Below, piece after piece: positions 1-11,130 of a stretch of DNA of 64,000 bases; positions within the stretch are counted from its first letter, which is position 1, and each line of letters starts with the position of its first letter. The DNA is taken from assembly GCA_020248915.1 (NCBI GenBank), contig JADCGP010000017.1:62001-126000 (forward strand), read 5' to 3'. Below the pieces are notes generated by a model that was not told the origin of the DNA, ran no database searches, and saw only the letters and a list, made by a program, of their open reading frames with translations. The translations under genes and the position numbers were made by a program. Source of the DNA: Rubrivivax sp. Lineage in GTDB: Bacteria; Pseudomonadota; Gammaproteobacteria; Burkholderiales; Burkholderiaceae_C.

Positions 1-461
1 GCCGCGCCGATCGGGCCGTTGAACGGGATGCCGCTGACGGCCAGCGCGGCGCTGGAGCCGATCATCGCCGCGATGTCGGCCTGGACCTCGGGGTTCAGGC
101 TCAGCACGTGCACGACGACCTGGACCTCGTTGAAGAAGCCGTCCGGGAACAGCGGCCGGATCGGGCGGTCGATCAGGCGGCTGGTCAGCGTCTCGAGCTC
201 GCTCGGGCGGCCCTCGCGCTTGAAGAAGCTGCCCGGGATCTTGCCGGCCGCGTAGGTCTTCTCGATGTAGTCGACGGTGAGGGGGAAGAAGTCCTGCCCG
301 GGCTTGGCCTCTGTGCGGGCCACCACGGTGGCCAGCACCACGGTGCCCTCGATGTCGACCAGCACGGCGCCGGTGGACTGGCGGGCGATCTCGCCGGTCT
401 CCAGCGTGACCTGGTGCGGCCCCCACTGGAAGGTCTTGGTGACCTTGTTGAACATGCTCAT
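1..461 (-). CDS. pnp: Polynucleotide phosphorylase, N-terminal part (cut by window edge)
   Basis: Encodes the first 153 residues of PNPase, the 3'-5' exoribonuclease/polymerase of the RNA degradosome; about 550 residues lie beyond the left edge. The visible part is the start of the first RNase PH domain, with the stretches [18 protein letters not shown] and [20 protein letters not shown] that are typical of the family. The first of two close ATG codons is chosen because AGGAG lies 8 bases before it. It follows rpsO on the same strand, the usual rpsO-pnp order, with a hairpin in the 152-base gap. Identification is firm; only the partial length limits it. Confidence 0.95.
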   Translation of the reverse strand, partial: MSMFNKVTKTFQWGPHQVTLETGEIARQSTGAVLVDIEGTVVLATVVARTEAKPGQDFFPLTVDYIEKTYAAGKIPGSFFKREGRPSELETLTSRLIDRPIRPLFPDGFFNEVQVVVHVLSLNPEVQADIAAMIGSSAALAVSGIPFNGPIGA

Positions 462-498
462 GCGTGCAGCTCCTGGTGTGCTGGGATGCGCGCGATGC

Positions 499-537
499 CA
501 TTCCAGCGTGGCCCCGGGCAGGGGACTCGTTGGAATG
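499..537 (-). promoter_or_regulatory. Inverted repeat in the rpsO-pnp spacer
   Basis: CATTCCA (499-505) pairs with TGGAATG (531-537), giving a 7-bp stem around a GC-rich loop in the leader of pnp. In Escherichia coli a leader hairpin at this place is cut by RNase III and mediates PNPase autoregulation. The same role here is inferred from position only. Confidence 0.4.
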
Positions 538-613
538 ACACGGCTGCGTGCAACCCGGTTTCGGTGGAAGGGGTGCCGGGACGGCCCACGGACCGCCCCG
601 GGCGGGGTGCGAC

Positions 614-883
614 CTACTTGCGCAGGCCGAGCTTGCTGATCAGCGCCGTATAGCGCTCGGCGTCCTTGTCCTTCAGGTAGGCCAGCAGCCGCTTGCGCTG
701 GTTGACCAGCTTCAGCAGGCCGCGGCGGCCATGGTGGTCCTTCAGGTGCTGCTTGAAGTGCGGGGTCAGCTCGTTGATCCGCGCGGTGAGCAGCGCGACC
801 TGCACTTCGGGGCTGCCGGTGTCGGCAGCCGAGCGGGCATTGGCCTTGACGACGTCGGCCTTGGCGGCGGTGGTGAGGGGCAT
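614..883 (-). CDS. rpsO: 30S ribosomal protein S15
   Basis: An 89-residue protein, the normal length for S15, which binds 16S rRNA in the central domain early in 30S assembly. The segment [19 protein letters not shown] and the basic [18 protein letters not shown] are hallmarks of the family. It lies directly before pnp on the same strand, as in most proteobacteria. The 164-base gap from tsaD probably holds its promoter; a CATAAT hexamer overlapping the tsaD stop codon could be a -10 element, but no clear -35 is visible. Confidence 0.97.
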   Translation of the reverse strand: MPLTTAAKADVVKANARSAADTGSPEVQVALLTARINELTPHFKQHLKDHHGRRGLLKLVNQRKRLLAYLKDKDAERYTALISKLGLRK

Positions 884-1047
884 CGGACGATTTCCTGGGC
901 GGGGGCGGGCGGAAACCGTTGCGCCGCGCGGTGCCGGAGGCACGTCGCGACGGCGGGCGGGTTTCCGTACGGACTTGCGGCCACCAGTGAAACCGACCGG
1001 TGCCGTGCTGGGCTCCCCGGGCCTGTTCGACCCGGGAAACCGCCGGA

Positions 1048-2106
1048 TTATGCCAGAGCCGGCCGCCCGGCTTCGGCCAGCGGCCAGCGCGGCAGCACGT
1101 CGAAGGCCTGCGGCCGCTGCGGCCGCTCCAGGCCCGCCTGCACCCGCAGCGCGGCCGCCAGCGCGATCATGGCGCCGTTGTCGGTGCACAGGGCCAGCGG
1201 CGGGTAGTGCACGCCCGCCTGCATCCGGGCCGCGCCGGCGTCGAGGGCGGCTCGCAGCTTCAGGTTGGCGCCCACGCCGCCGGCCACGACGAGCGTGCGC
1301 AGGCCGGTCTGGCGCAGTGCCCGCAGCGCCTTGGCCACCAGCACCTCCACGATGGCGGCCTCGGTCGAAGCGGCCAGGTCGGCCCGCGCCTGGACGTCGG
1401 GCTCGGGCCCGAGCCGGCGCAGCTGGGTCGCGACGGCCGTCTTCAGCCCGGCGAACGAGAAGTCGAGACCGGCGCCGTGGCTGCCGTGCAGCAGCGGCCG
1501 CGGCAGCGCGAAGGCCCCCGGGTCGCCCGACTGCGCCAGCCGCGCCAGCGCAGGGCCGCCCGGGTAGCCCAGGCCGAGCAGCTTGGCGCTCTTGTCGAAG
1601 GCCTCGCCGGCGGCATCGTCGATGGTCTCCCCGAGCAGCTCGTAGTGGCCGATGCCCTCCACCCGCATCAGCTGCGTGTGCCCGCCCGACACCAGCAGCG
1701 CCACGAAGGGAAAGCTCGGCGCCGGTGCAGCGAGAAAAGGCGACAGCAGGTGCCCCTCGAGGTGATGGACGCCGAGCGCCGGCCGGCCCAGTGCCGCCGC
1801 CAGCGCTGCGGCGACGCCCGCGCCGACCAGCAGCGCCCCGGCGAGTCCGGGGCCGCGGGTGTAGGCCACCAGGTCGATGTCGTGCACCCCGCAGCCGGCG
1901 CGTTCGAGCACCTGCCGCGCCAGCGGCAGCACGCGCCGGATGTGGTCGCGCGAGGCGAGCTCGGGCACGACACCGCCGTAGGCCTCGTGCATCGCGGCCT
2001 GGCTGTGCAGCGCCTCGGCCACGAGCCGCGGCGGCCCCTCGCCCCCCGCATCGACCAGCGCGACGCCGGTCTCGTCGCAGGAGGACTCCACACCCAGCAC
2101 CTTCAC
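1048..2106 (-). CDS. tsaD: tRNA N6-threonylcarbamoyladenosine transferase TsaD
   Basis: A 352-residue ASKHA-fold protein that transfers the threonylcarbamoyl group to A37 of ANN-decoding tRNAs, in complex with TsaB and TsaE. It begins [19 protein letters not shown], has the metal-binding motif HHLEGH at residues 114-119, SGGHTQL further on, and the C-terminal TDNGAMIA. The length is slightly above the usual ~340. It lies 73 bases downstream of fdx, on the same strand as the isc operon but without a functional link to it beyond position. Confidence 0.95.
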   Translation of the reverse strand: MKVLGVESSCDETGVALVDAGGEGPPRLVAEALHSQAAMHEAYGGVVPELASRDHIRRVLPLARQVLERAGCGVHDIDLVAYTRGPGLAGALLVGAGVAAALAAALGRPALGVHHLEGHLLSPFLAAPAPSFPFVALLVSGGHTQLMRVEGIGHYELLGETIDDAAGEAFDKSAKLLGLGYPGGPALARLAQSGDPGAFALPRPLLHGSHGAGLDFSFAGLKTAVATQLRRLGPEPDVQARADLAASTEAAIVEVLVAKALRALRQTGLRTLVVAGGVGANLKLRAALDAGAARMQAGVHYPPLALCTDNGAMIALAAALRVQAGLERPQRPQAFDVLPRWPLAEAGRPALA

Positions 2107-2179
2107 GCCGGGCAGTGTAGCGGCGCGCTGGCGGCCTGCCGCGCACGCGGTGCGCGCCGGGTGCGCCGCCGTCGCAGCC

Positions 2180-2521
2180 TCAGCCGTGGCGCTCCTTGGC
2201 GTGGTTGATCGAGTACTTCGGGATCTCGATCGTCACGTCGCGGTTGGACAGGATGGCCTGGCACGACAGGCGCGAGGTCGGCGTCAGGCCCCAGGCGCGG
2301 TCGAGCAGGTCCTCCTCGGACTCGTCCATCTCGCCAAGCGACTCGAAGCCTTCCTTGACGACGACGTGGCAGGTCGTGCAGGCGCAACTCATCTCGCAGG
2401 CGTGCTCGATCGCGATGCCGTGGTCGAGCATCGCCTCGCACAGCGACGTGCCTGCGGGCGCCTCGATGGTGTCGCCCGCGGGGCAGTACTCAGGGTGCGG
2501 CAGGATGCGGATGACGGGCAT
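2180..2521 (-). CDS. fdx: ISC-type [2Fe-2S] ferredoxin
   Basis: A 113-residue ferredoxin that supplies electrons to Fe-S assembly on IscU. Cluster ligands are visible as Cys42, Cys48, Cys51 and Cys87, the spacing of adrenodoxin/ISC ferredoxins; Cys46 is the additional conserved cysteine of the bacterial ISC type. It is the last gene of the isc operon, 6 bases after hscA, so probably translated from the same mRNA. Confidence 0.95.
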   Translation of the reverse strand: MPVIRILPHPEYCPAGDTIEAPAGTSLCEAMLDHGIAIEHACEMSCACTTCHVVVKEGFESLGEMDESEEDLLDRAWGLTPTSRLSCQAILSNRDVTIEIPKYSINHAKERHG

Positions 2522-2527
2522 GGTGGC

Positions 2528-4384
<1,857 letters not shown>

Positions 4385-4404
4385 CGTCGGGGCGCGGAGG
4401 TCGG

Positions 4405-4941
4405 TCAGCGCGGGGGCTCGAGCGCCTCGAGGCGGCGCGCGATGTCCTCGCGGAAGCGGGCGACGAACATCAGCGCGCGCACCTGCGCGGCCGCGCCAGC
4501 GGCATCGCCCTGTTCGTCGAGCAGGGCGGTCAGCCGGTCCAGGCCGCGGCGCTCCTCGGCGGCCACCGCCTCGTCCAGGCGGCCGACCGCGGCGGCGTCG
4601 GCCGCCTCCTCGAGCTCCTCGCGCCACTGCATCTGCTGCACCAGGAAGGCCGGCGGCATCGCGGTGTTGCGCTCGGCCTCGACCGGCACCCCGCGAAGCT
4701 CGCAAAGGTAGGCGGCGCGCCGCAGCGGGTGGCGCAGCCGCTGCCAGGCCTCGTTGACGCGCACGGCCCACTGCATCGCCACCCGCTGCGCCGCGGCGCC
4801 CTCGGCTGCGAAGCGGTCGGGGTGCACCTCGGCCTGCAGCTCGCGGCGACGGCCGTCGAGCGCGGCGCGGTCGAGCGCGTGCCGCTGCGGCAGGCCGAAC
4901 AGCGTGAAGTCGTCGCTGCTGATCGCGAGGCGCGGCTGCAT
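4405..4941 (-). CDS. hscB: Fe-S assembly co-chaperone HscB (J protein)
   Basis: A 178-residue type III J-domain protein that delivers IscU to HscA and stimulates its ATPase. The J-domain signature HPD is present in EVHPDRF near residue 39, and the C-terminal half is the three-helix IscU-binding domain. The length matches the family (~170-180). It is separated from iscA by the inserted acetyltransferase gene, an uncommon break in the operon. Confidence 0.93.
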   Translation of the reverse strand: MQPRLAISSDDFTLFGLPQRHALDRAALDGRRRELQAEVHPDRFAAEGAAAQRVAMQWAVRVNEAWQRLRHPLRRAAYLCELRGVPVEAERNTAMPPAFLVQQMQWREELEEAADAAAVGRLDEAVAAEERRGLDRLTALLDEQGDAAGAAAQVRALMFVARFREDIARRLEALEPPR

Positions 4942-4957
4942 GGATCCCGTCCCGCGC

Positions 4958-5440
4958 TCAGAGCGCCTTGGCGTAGAACGCCGAGAGGCCGTTGTCCGGG
5001 TAGCCGCCGAAGGGCCCGCGCGGCAGGTAGCCGGCCCGCTCGTACAGCCGGACCGCCTCGTGCTGGTCGCGCCCGGTCTCCAGCAGCGCGAGACCGAGCC
5101 GCTCGGCGCGCAGCTGCTGCTCGAGGGCGTGGAGCAGCCGCGCACCGACGCGCTGGCCGCGGCGCGCCGGGGCGACGTACATGCGCTTGATCTCCCCGTA
5201 GGCCCGGCCGCCGGTGGCGGGCTCGCCGGGCATGCAGCGGACCGCCCCGGTGCCCACCAGCTCCGCCCCGGCGCGCGCGACGAAGAAACGCACCGCGGGC
5301 TCCAGCAGCGCCTGGACGCCCAGGATGTGGTTGGCCTCGGCCGGGTACAGCGAGGCCAGGTAATCGTCGAGCGAACCCAGCGCCGCGCGCACGTCGGTCT
5401 GGTCGGGGCTCTCGCGGCGGATGACGAGGGTGTCGGGCAT
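4958..5440 (-). CDS. GNAT family N-acetyltransferase
   Basis: A 160-residue single-domain GNAT protein. The acetyl-CoA-binding loop is RRGQRVGARLL, preceded by the beta-4 strand IKRMYVAPA; the C-terminal LYERAGYLPRGPFGGYP is also typical. The substrate is unknown. A longer form starting at a GTG at 5485 is possible, but that region contains the terminator behind iscA, so the ATG at 5440 is preferred. It interrupts the isc operon between iscA and hscB and may be read by leakage through that terminator. Confidence 0.85.
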   Translation of the reverse strand: MPDTLVIRRESPDQTDVRAALGSLDDYLASLYPAEANHILGVQALLEPAVRFFVARAGAELVGTGAVRCMPGEPATGGRAYGEIKRMYVAPARRGQRVGARLLHALEQQLRAERLGLALLETGRDQHEAVRLYERAGYLPRGPFGGYPDNGLSAFYAKAL

Positions 5441-5452
5441 CTTCGGCAACAA

Positions 5453-5479
5453 GAAGGCGCGGTGACGAACCGCGCCTTC
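5453..5479 (-). terminator. Rho-independent terminator after iscA
   Basis: GAAGGCGCGGT (5453-5463) and ACCGCGCCTTC (5469-5479) form a perfect 11-bp stem with a 5-base loop. On the minus strand the stem is followed by TTCTTGTTG, a moderate T-tract. It would end or attenuate the iscRSUA transcript, lowering expression of the acetyltransferase and hscBA-fdx relative to iscRSUA. Confidence 0.75.
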
Positions 5480-5501
5480 GGGCACAAGCGGGGGCGGTCG
5501 C

Positions 5502-5825
5502 TCAGACCCGGAACGACTCCCCGCAGCCGCAGCGGTCCTTTTCGCGGGGGTTGTGGAACTTGAAGCCCTCGTTCAGGCCCTCGCGCACGAAGTCCAGTTC
5601 GGTGCCATCGATGTAGGGAAGGCTCTTCGGATCGACCAGCACCTTGACGCCGTGGCCCTCGAAGACCACGTCCTCGGGCGCGACCTCGTCGGCGTACTCG
5701 AGCTTGTAGGCCAGGCCCGAGCAGCCGGTGGTCTTGACGCCCAGCCGCACACCGACACCCTTGCCGCGCCGCGCGATGTAGCGGGCGACGTGCCGTGCGG
5801 CCGCCTCGGTCAGCGTGACGGACAT
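5502..5825 (-). CDS. iscA: A-type Fe-S cluster carrier IscA
   Basis: A 107-residue HesB/IscA-type carrier that passes Fe-S clusters from IscU to target enzymes. The three ligand cysteines are Cys35 in TTGCSGLAY and Cys99 and Cys101 in RCGCGESF. The length is the usual 107. It follows iscU directly with no gap, and its operon position makes IscA more likely than ErpA. Confidence 0.95.
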   Translation of the reverse strand: MSVTLTEAAARHVARYIARRGKGVGVRLGVKTTGCSGLAYKLEYADEVAPEDVVFEGHGVKVLVDPKSLPYIDGTELDFVREGLNEGFKFHNPREKDRCGCGESFRV

Positions 5826-6278
5826 TCAGCCTCCGGCCACGCCCTCGGTGGCGGGCTGCCGCGTCGCGCCGCCGGGGGCGGCCTCGTCCGCCGCACCGCC
5901 ATGCTTGGCGCGGTAGTCCTCGACGGCGGCCTTGATCGCGTCCTCGGCCAGGATCGAGCAATGGATCTTGACCGGCGGCAGCGCAAGCTCCTCGGCGATG
6001 CGCGTGTTCTTGATCGTCAGCGCCTCGTCGAGGCTCTTGCCCTTGACCCACTCGGTGACGAGCGAGCTCGACGCGATCGCCGAGCCACAGCCGTAGGTCT
6101 TGAAGCGGGCGTCCTCGATCAGGCCGGTGGCGGGGTCGACCTTGATCTGCAGCTTCATCACGTCGCCGCAGGCAGGTGCCCCGACCATGCCGGTGCCGAC
6201 CGTGTCGTCGCCCTTGTCGAAGCTGCCGACGTTGCGCGGGTTCTCGTAGTGATCGATGACCTTGTCGCTGTATGCCAT
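5826..6278 (-). CDS. iscU: Fe-S cluster scaffold IscU with C-terminal tail
   Basis: The scaffold on which IscS, ferredoxin and frataxin build [2Fe-2S] clusters. Ligand residues Cys37, Cys64, His106 and Cys107 and the HscA-binding LPPVK at about residues 100-104 are all present. At 150 residues it is about 20 longer than usual; the extra part after residue 128 is rich in Ala, Gly, Glu and Thr and looks disordered. It lies 25 bases after iscS. Confidence 0.95.
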   Translation of the reverse strand: MAYSDKVIDHYENPRNVGSFDKGDDTVGTGMVGAPACGDVMKLQIKVDPATGLIEDARFKTYGCGSAIASSSLVTEWVKGKSLDEALTIKNTRIAEELALPPVKIHCSILAEDAIKAAVEDYRAKHGGAADEAAPGGATRQPATEGVAGG

Positions 6279-6303
6279 GCGCGTGCTCCTTCGGCGTTGC
6301 CTC

Positions 6304-7521
6304 TCAGTGGGCAGCCCACTGGATGGTGCTGAGGTCGACGCCGTCCTTGTACATCTCCCACAACGGCGAGAGCTCGCGCAGCTTGGCCACGCGGTCCTGC
6401 AGCAGGGCGACGGCGGTGTCGATGTCGTGCTCGGTCGTGAAGCGGCCGATCGTCATGCGCAGGCTCGAGTGCGCGAGCTCGTCGCTGCGGCCCAGCGCGC
6501 GCAGCACGTAGCTCGGCTCGAGGCTGGCGCTGGTGCAGGCGCTGCCGGAGCTGACCGCGATGCCCTTGACGCCCATGATCAGGCTCTCGCCCTCGACGAA
6601 GTTGAAGCTGGCGTTCAGGTTGTGCGGCACCCGGCGCTCGAGGTCGCCGTTGATGAAGACCTGCTCGATGCGGCCGATGCCGTCGAGCAGCCGACGCTGC
6701 AGCATGCGGACGCGCTCGCTCTCGGTGCCCATCTCCTGGCGCGCGATCTCGAACGCCACGCCCATGCCGACGCACTGGTGCGTGGGCAGCGTGCCGCTGC
6801 GCATGCCGCGCTCGTGTCCGCCGCCGTGCATCTGCGCCTCGATGCGCACGCGCGGCTTGCGGCGCACGTACAGGGCACCGATGCCCTTCGGGCCGTAGGT
6901 CTTGTGCGAGGCCAGGCTCATCAGGTCGACCGGCAGCGTCGCCATGTCGATGGCCATCTTGCCCGTGGCCTGCGCCGCGTCGACGTGCAGCACGATGCCG
7001 CGCTCGCGGCACATCGCGCCGATCGTCGGGATGTCCTGGATCACGCCGATCTCGTTGTTGACCAGCATCACCGAGGCGAGGATCGTGTCCTTGCGCAGCG
7101 CGTCCCGGAACCGGTCGAGGTCGAGCAGGCCGTTGTCCTGGACGTCGAGGTAGGTGACCTCGAAGCCCTGGCGCTCGAGCTCGCGCATTGTGTCGAGTAC
7201 GGCCTTGTGCTCGGTCTTGACGGTGACCAGGTGCTTGCCGCGCGAGCCGTAGAAGTGCGCGGCGCCCTTCAGCGCCAGGTTGTTGCTCTCGGTGGCGCCG
7301 GAGGTCCAGACGATCTCGCGCGGGTCGGCACCGATCAGCGCCGCAACCTGGCCGCGCGCCTTCTCGACGGCCCCCTCGGCCTCCCAGCCCCAGGCGTGGC
7401 TGCGCGAGGCCGGGTTGCCGAAGTGCTCGCGCAGCCAGGGGATCATCGCGTCGACGACGCGCGGGTCGCACGGCGTCGTCGCGCCGTAGTCCATGTAGAT
7501 CGGCAGGTGGGGTGTCATCAC
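6304..7521 (-). CDS. iscS: Cysteine desulfurase IscS
   Basis: A 405-residue PLP enzyme that takes sulfur from L-cysteine and supplies it to IscU and to tRNA thiolation. It begins with [17 protein letters not shown], carries the PLP lysine in [12 protein letters not shown] and the mobile-loop cysteine in [14 protein letters not shown]. The first or second of two adjacent ATG codons could start it. Second gene of the isc operon, 42 bases after iscR. Confidence 0.97.
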   Translation of the reverse strand: MMTPHLPIYMDYGATTPCDPRVVDAMIPWLREHFGNPASRSHAWGWEAEGAVEKARGQVAALIGADPREIVWTSGATESNNLALKGAAHFYGSRGKHLVTVKTEHKAVLDTMRELERQGFEVTYLDVQDNGLLDLDRFRDALRKDTILASVMLVNNEIGVIQDIPTIGAMCRERGIVLHVDAAQATGKMAIDMATLPVDLMSLASHKTYGPKGIGALYVRRKPRVRIEAQMHGGGHERGMRSGTLPTHQCVGMGVAFEIARQEMGTESERVRMLQRRLLDGIGRIEQVFINGDLERRVPHNLNASFNFVEGESLIMGVKGIAVSSGSACTSASLEPSYVLRALGRSDELAHSSLRMTIGRFTTEHDIDTAVALLQDRVAKLRELSPLWEMYKDGVDLSTIQWAAH

Positions 7522-7563
7522 TCGGGACGCGGGTCGGTCACGGGAAGGCGGGGCGGCGGATGC

Positions 7564-8097
7564 TCACTTGGTGAGCGCGGAGCCGAGGGCGAACACGGAG
7601 TTCGGTGCGGTCACCTTGATCGGCTTGACGACCGGCGTCGCGCTGATCGCGCGCTTGACCGGCGCCTCGTTGACCGGCACGCCGCGGGCCAGCTGCTCGT
7701 CGACCAGCTTCTTGAGGGAGATCGAGTCGAGATACTCGATCATCTTCGCGTTCAGGCTGGCCCACAGGTCGTGGGTCATGCACTTTCCGGAGTCCTCGCC
7801 CATGCAGTCCTCCTTGCCGCCGCAGCCGGTGGCGTCGATCGGCTCGTCGACCGCCACGATGATGTCGGCCACCGTGATCTCGGCCGCCGAGCGGCCGAGC
7901 GAGTAGCCGCCGCCGGGCCCGCGGGTGCTCTCCACCAGTTCGTGCCGGCGCAGCTTGCCGAACAGCTGCTCCAGGTACGACAGCGAGATCTGCTGGCGCT
8001 GGCTGATGGCCGCCAGCGCCACCGGCCCGGCGTGCGAGCGCAGCGCCAGGTCGATCATCGCGGTGACGGCAAAACGGCCCTTGGTCGTGAGTCGCAT
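7564..8097 (-). CDS. iscR: Fe-S-sensing transcription regulator IscR
   Basis: A 177-residue Rrf2-family repressor that binds a [2Fe-2S] cluster and represses its own operon when clusters are plentiful. The winged helix lies in residues 1-60; cluster cysteines are Cys92, Cys98 and Cys106 with His109 as likely fourth ligand. The start [14 protein letters not shown] is fixed by family alignment; an upstream in-frame ATG at 8160 would add 21 unrelated residues. A near-canonical IscR operator lies about 125 bases upstream. Confidence 0.96.
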   Translation of the reverse strand: MRLTTKGRFAVTAMIDLALRSHAGPVALAAISQRQQISLSYLEQLFGKLRRHELVESTRGPGGGYSLGRSAAEITVADIIVAVDEPIDATGCGGKEDCMGEDSGKCMTHDLWASLNAKMIEYLDSISLKKLVDEQLARGVPVNEAPVKRAISATPVVKPIKVTAPNSVFALGSALTK

Positions 8098-8221
8098 CGA
8101 AATCTCCCTGGCGCGCCGCGCCGCTGGGTACTGCCGGTGGATGGAAGCCGCGCTGGACAACCGCGCTGAACGGGCCTGGCCGCCGGGCCCGCGGGCTGCT
8201 GCGGTCTCCGCAGCCGCCCCC

Positions 8222-8246
8222 GATTCCGACCAAACGAGTCAAGTAT
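8222..8246 (-). promoter_or_regulatory. Putative IscR operator (type 1) in the isc promoter
   Basis: Read on the minus strand, this 25-bp site starts ATACTTGACT and ends GGTCGGAATC around a T-rich centre. The Escherichia coli iscR operator has ATA, TTGAC, TTT and TCGG at the same spacings. A TATACT hexamer at 8242-8247 overlaps it and could be the -10 box. Fe-S-loaded IscR would block transcription here. The match was made by eye. Confidence 0.7.
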
Positions 8247-8254
8247 AGCCAAGT

Positions 8255-8271
8255 CCGACAGATTCTGTCGG
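8255..8271. promoter_or_regulatory. Perfect palindrome upstream of the isc promoter
   Basis: CCGACAGATTCTGTCGG is a perfect dyad with 8-bp arms about one central T. It lies just upstream of the TATACT hexamer and the IscR site, where an activator or a second repressor would bind. It has no T-tract, so it is a poor terminator for the phosphatase gene that ends at 8291. The binding protein is unknown. Confidence 0.5.
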
Positions 8272-8290
8272 CATTGCGATCATGTTTTGT

Positions 8291-8863
8291 TCAGGAAGAA
8301 CCCTGGTCAAGTCGGGGTGAGTCCAGTCCGCCGGCAAGGAGCCAGGCCACGAACCCGTCGCAACCCGCCTCGACCAGGTCGAGCACGCGCTCGAACCCAG
8401 CGGGGGGGCCGTAGTAGGGGTCGGGCACCGCGCGTTCGCCCAGGTGGGGGGCGTGGTCCAGCAGCAACCCGAGCCGGGCCGGACTGCCCGCCGGGCAGCG
8501 GCCGCGCAGCCACTCCAGGTTGGCCTCGTCCATCGCCAGGACCCAGCGGAAGCGCTCGAAGTCGGCCGGCGCCACGCCGCGCGCGCGCAGCCCCTGCAGC
8601 TCGTAGCCCCGGGCGGCGCCGTGCCGCACAGCGCGCGGGTCGGGCGGCGCACCCGCGTGGTGGTCGATGGTGCCGGCCGAGTCGACGGCGACCCGGCGGT
8701 GCAGGCCCGCCGCCCGCAGCCGCGACCGCAGCACCGCCTCGGCCGTCGGCGAGCGGCAGATGTTGCCCATGCAGACCATCAGCACCGCGGCGGTGCCGGG
8801 CGCGCCCGGCGCCGCGTCGGCCTCGGCGCCGGCGCCCCGGCCGCGGAGCAGGCGGCCGAGCAT
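8291..8863 (-). CDS. Low-molecular-weight protein-tyrosine phosphatase
   Basis: A 190-residue phosphatase of the LMW-PTP/arsenate reductase fold. The P-loop CMGNICRS has nucleophile Cys31 and Arg37 (C-X5-R), and the general acid is in the loop VPDPYYG. About 25 residues precede the fold, longer than usual. Its ATG overlaps the TGA of uvrB (ATGA), so the two genes are translationally coupled. Such stand-alone enzymes dephosphorylate tyrosine kinases or small phosphoesters; the substrate here is unknown. Confidence 0.92.
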   Translation of the reverse strand: MLGRLLRGRGAGAEADAAPGAPGTAAVLMVCMGNICRSPTAEAVLRSRLRAAGLHRRVAVDSAGTIDHHAGAPPDPRAVRHGAARGYELQGLRARGVAPADFERFRWVLAMDEANLEWLRGRCPAGSPARLGLLLDHAPHLGERAVPDPYYGPPAGFERVLDLVEAGCDGFVAWLLAGGLDSPRLDQGSS

Positions 8864-11016
8864 CAGCGCGACCCGCCCCGGCCCGCACCGCCCCCCGGCA
8901 GGGGCAGCACGTTGCCATCGTGACCTCCGCCCGCGCCGAAGGCCTGCTCGCGCAGCAGCGCGAGCTGGTCGCGCACGCGCGCCGCCTTCTCGAACTCGAG
9001 GTCGCGGGCGTGCTCGAGCATCTGCTTCTCGAGCAGCTTGATCCGCTTGCCGAGGTCCTTCTCGCTCATCGCCTCGACCTCGGCGGCCGCCTTGGCCGCC
9101 CGCAGGTCGTCCTTGGCGGTCTTGTCGCTAACGACGCCGTCGATCAGGTCGCGCACCTTCTTGGTGACGCTGCGCGGCACGATGCCGTGGGCGGCGTTGT
9201 GCGCGATCTGCCTGGCGCGGCGGCGCCCGGTCTCGTCCAGCGCGGCCTTCATCGAGTCGGTGACATGCTCGGCGTAGAGGATCGCCCTGCCGCGCGCGTT
9301 GCGCGCCGCGCGGCCGATGGTCTGGATCAGGCTGCGCTCGGCACGCAGGAAGCCCTCCTTGTCGGCGTCGAGAATGGCCACCAGGCTCACCTCGGGCAGG
9401 TCGAGGCCCTCGCGCAGCAGGTTGATGCCCACCAGCACGTCGAAGGTCCCCAGCCGCAGGTCGCGCAGGATCTCCACCCGCTCGACGGTGTCGACATCGC
9501 TGTGCAGGTAGCGCACCTTGACGCCGTTGTCGGCCAGGTACTCGGTGAGCTGCTCGGCCATGCGCTTGGTCAGCGTCGTGATCAGCACGCGCTCGTCGCG
9601 CTCGACGCGGTCGCGGATCTCCTGCAGCACGTCGTCGACCTGGGTGGCCGCCGGCCGCACCTCGACCTCCGGGTCGACCAGCCCGGTCGGCCGCACCAGC
9701 TGCTCGACCACCTGCGCCGCGTGGGTCCGCTCGTAGTCGGCGGGCGTCGCCGAGACGAAGACCGCCTGCCGCATCTTGCGCTCGAACTCCGCGAACTTGA
9801 GCGGCCGGTTGTCCAGCGCGCTCGGAAGCCGGAAGCCGTACTCCACCAGCGTGGTCTTGCGGGCGCGGTCACCGTTGAACATGCCGTTGAGCTGGCCGAT
9901 CAGCACGTGGCTCTCGTCGAGGAACATCAGCGCGTCGGCCGGCAGGTAGTCCACCAGCGTAGGCGGCGGCTCGCCCGGGGCGGCGCCGGACAGGTGACGG
10001 GTGTAGTTCTCGATGCCCTTGCAGTGGCCCACCTCCTGCAGCATCTCGAGGTCGAACCGGGTGCGCTGCTCCAGCCGCTGCGCCTCGACGAGCTTGCCCA
10101 TGCCGACCAGCTCGTCCAGGCGCTGGCGCAGCTCGGCCTTGATGGTCTCGATCGCGGCGACGACCCGGTCGCGCGGCGTCACGTAGTGGCTGCCGGGGTA
10201 GACCGTGAAGCGCGGCACCTTCTGCCGGATGCGGCCGGTCAGCGGGTCGAGCAGGGCCAAGCTCTCGATCTCGTCGTCGAACAGCTCGATGCGCAGCGCG
10301 AGCTCGCTGTGCTCGGCCGGGAAGACGTCGATGGTCTCGCCCCGCACCCGGAACGCGCCGCGCGAGAAGTCGACCTCGTTGCGCTTGTACTGCATCCGGA
10401 TCAGGTGCGCGATCACGTCGCGCTGGCCGACCCGGTCGCCCACCCGCAGCGTCATCACCATCCGGTGGTAGTCGGCCGGGTTGCCGATGCCGTAGATGGC
10501 GCTGACCGAGGCGACGATGACGACGTCGCGCCGCTCCAGCAGGCTCTTCGTGGCCGACAGCCGCATCTGCTCGATGTGCTCGTTGATCGCGCTGTCCTTC
10601 TCGATGAAGAGATCGCGCTGCGGCACGTAGGCCTCGGGCTGGTAGTAGTCGTAGTAGCTGACGAAGTACTCGACGGCGTTCTTGGGGAAGAACTCGCGGA
10701 ATTCGCTGTACAGCTGCGCCGCCAGCGTCTTGTTGGGCGCGAAGACGATCGCCGGACGCCCCAGGCGCGCGATCACGTTGGCCATCGTGAAGGTCTTGCC
10801 CGAACCGGTCACGCCCAGCAGCGTCTGGTAGACCAGGCCGTCCTCGATGCCCTCGACGAGCTGGCGGATGGCCGCGGGCTGGTCGCCGGCCGGAGGGTAG
10901 GGCTGGAAGAGCTGGAACGGGGAGCCGGGGAAGGCGACGAACTCGCCGGCCGGCGAGGCGTGCGCTTCCGGGCCGGCGGGGTCGGCCGGCGAGGCCACGG
11001 CGGCGGGTTCGCTCAT
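8863..11016 (-). CDS. uvrB: Excinuclease ABC subunit B
   Basis: A 717-residue helicase-like protein that verifies DNA damage with UvrA and recruits UvrC in nucleotide excision repair. Walker A is GVTGSGKTF near residue 57, the beta-hairpin region has [18 protein letters not shown], Walker B is LMFLDESHV, and the C-terminal UVR domain is [20 protein letters not shown]. The ATG starts an approximately 28-residue Ala/Pro-rich lead before the conserved [14 protein letters not shown]. Divergent from the aminotransferase gene across 114 bases. Confidence 0.97.
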   Translation of the reverse strand: MSEPAAVASPADPAGPEAHASPAGEFVAFPGSPFQLFQPYPPAGDQPAAIRQLVEGIEDGLVYQTLLGVTGSGKTFTMANVIARLGRPAIVFAPNKTLAAQLYSEFREFFPKNAVEYFVSYYDYYQPEAYVPQRDLFIEKDSAINEHIEQMRLSATKSLLERRDVVIVASVSAIYGIGNPADYHRMVMTLRVGDRVGQRDVIAHLIRMQYKRNEVDFSRGAFRVRGETIDVFPAEHSELALRIELFDDEIESLALLDPLTGRIRQKVPRFTVYPGSHYVTPRDRVVAAIETIKAELRQRLDELVGMGKLVEAQRLEQRTRFDLEMLQEVGHCKGIENYTRHLSGAAPGEPPPTLVDYLPADALMFLDESHVLIGQLNGMFNGDRARKTTLVEYGFRLPSALDNRPLKFAEFERKMRQAVFVSATPADYERTHAAQVVEQLVRPTGLVDPEVEVRPAATQVDDVLQEIRDRVERDERVLITTLTKRMAEQLTEYLADNGVKVRYLHSDVDTVERVEILRDLRLGTFDVLVGINLLREGLDLPEVSLVAILDADKEGFLRAERSLIQTIGRAARNARGRAILYAEHVTDSMKAALDETGRRRARQIAHNAAHGIVPRSVTKKVRDLIDGVVSDKTAKDDLRAAKAAAEVEAMSEKDLGKRIKLLEKQMLEHARDLEFEKAARVRDQLALLREQAFGAGGGHDGNVLPLPGGGAGRGGSR

Positions 11017-11130
11017 CGCGTCGGGAGCCCGTGCAGGGCGGCCAAAAGTAGAATCGTGAAGGGTAGCGCATCGCCGCCCGCCCTGCCGCAGCGCCGGCGT
11101 CCCCTCTCCTCCTCTCGCAGGTCCCCCTCG

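Noticed and set aside
5441..5485. Longer form of the GNAT protein from a GTG at 5485
   Set aside because: The added 15 codons coincide with the terminator hairpin behind iscA and with no clear ribosome site.
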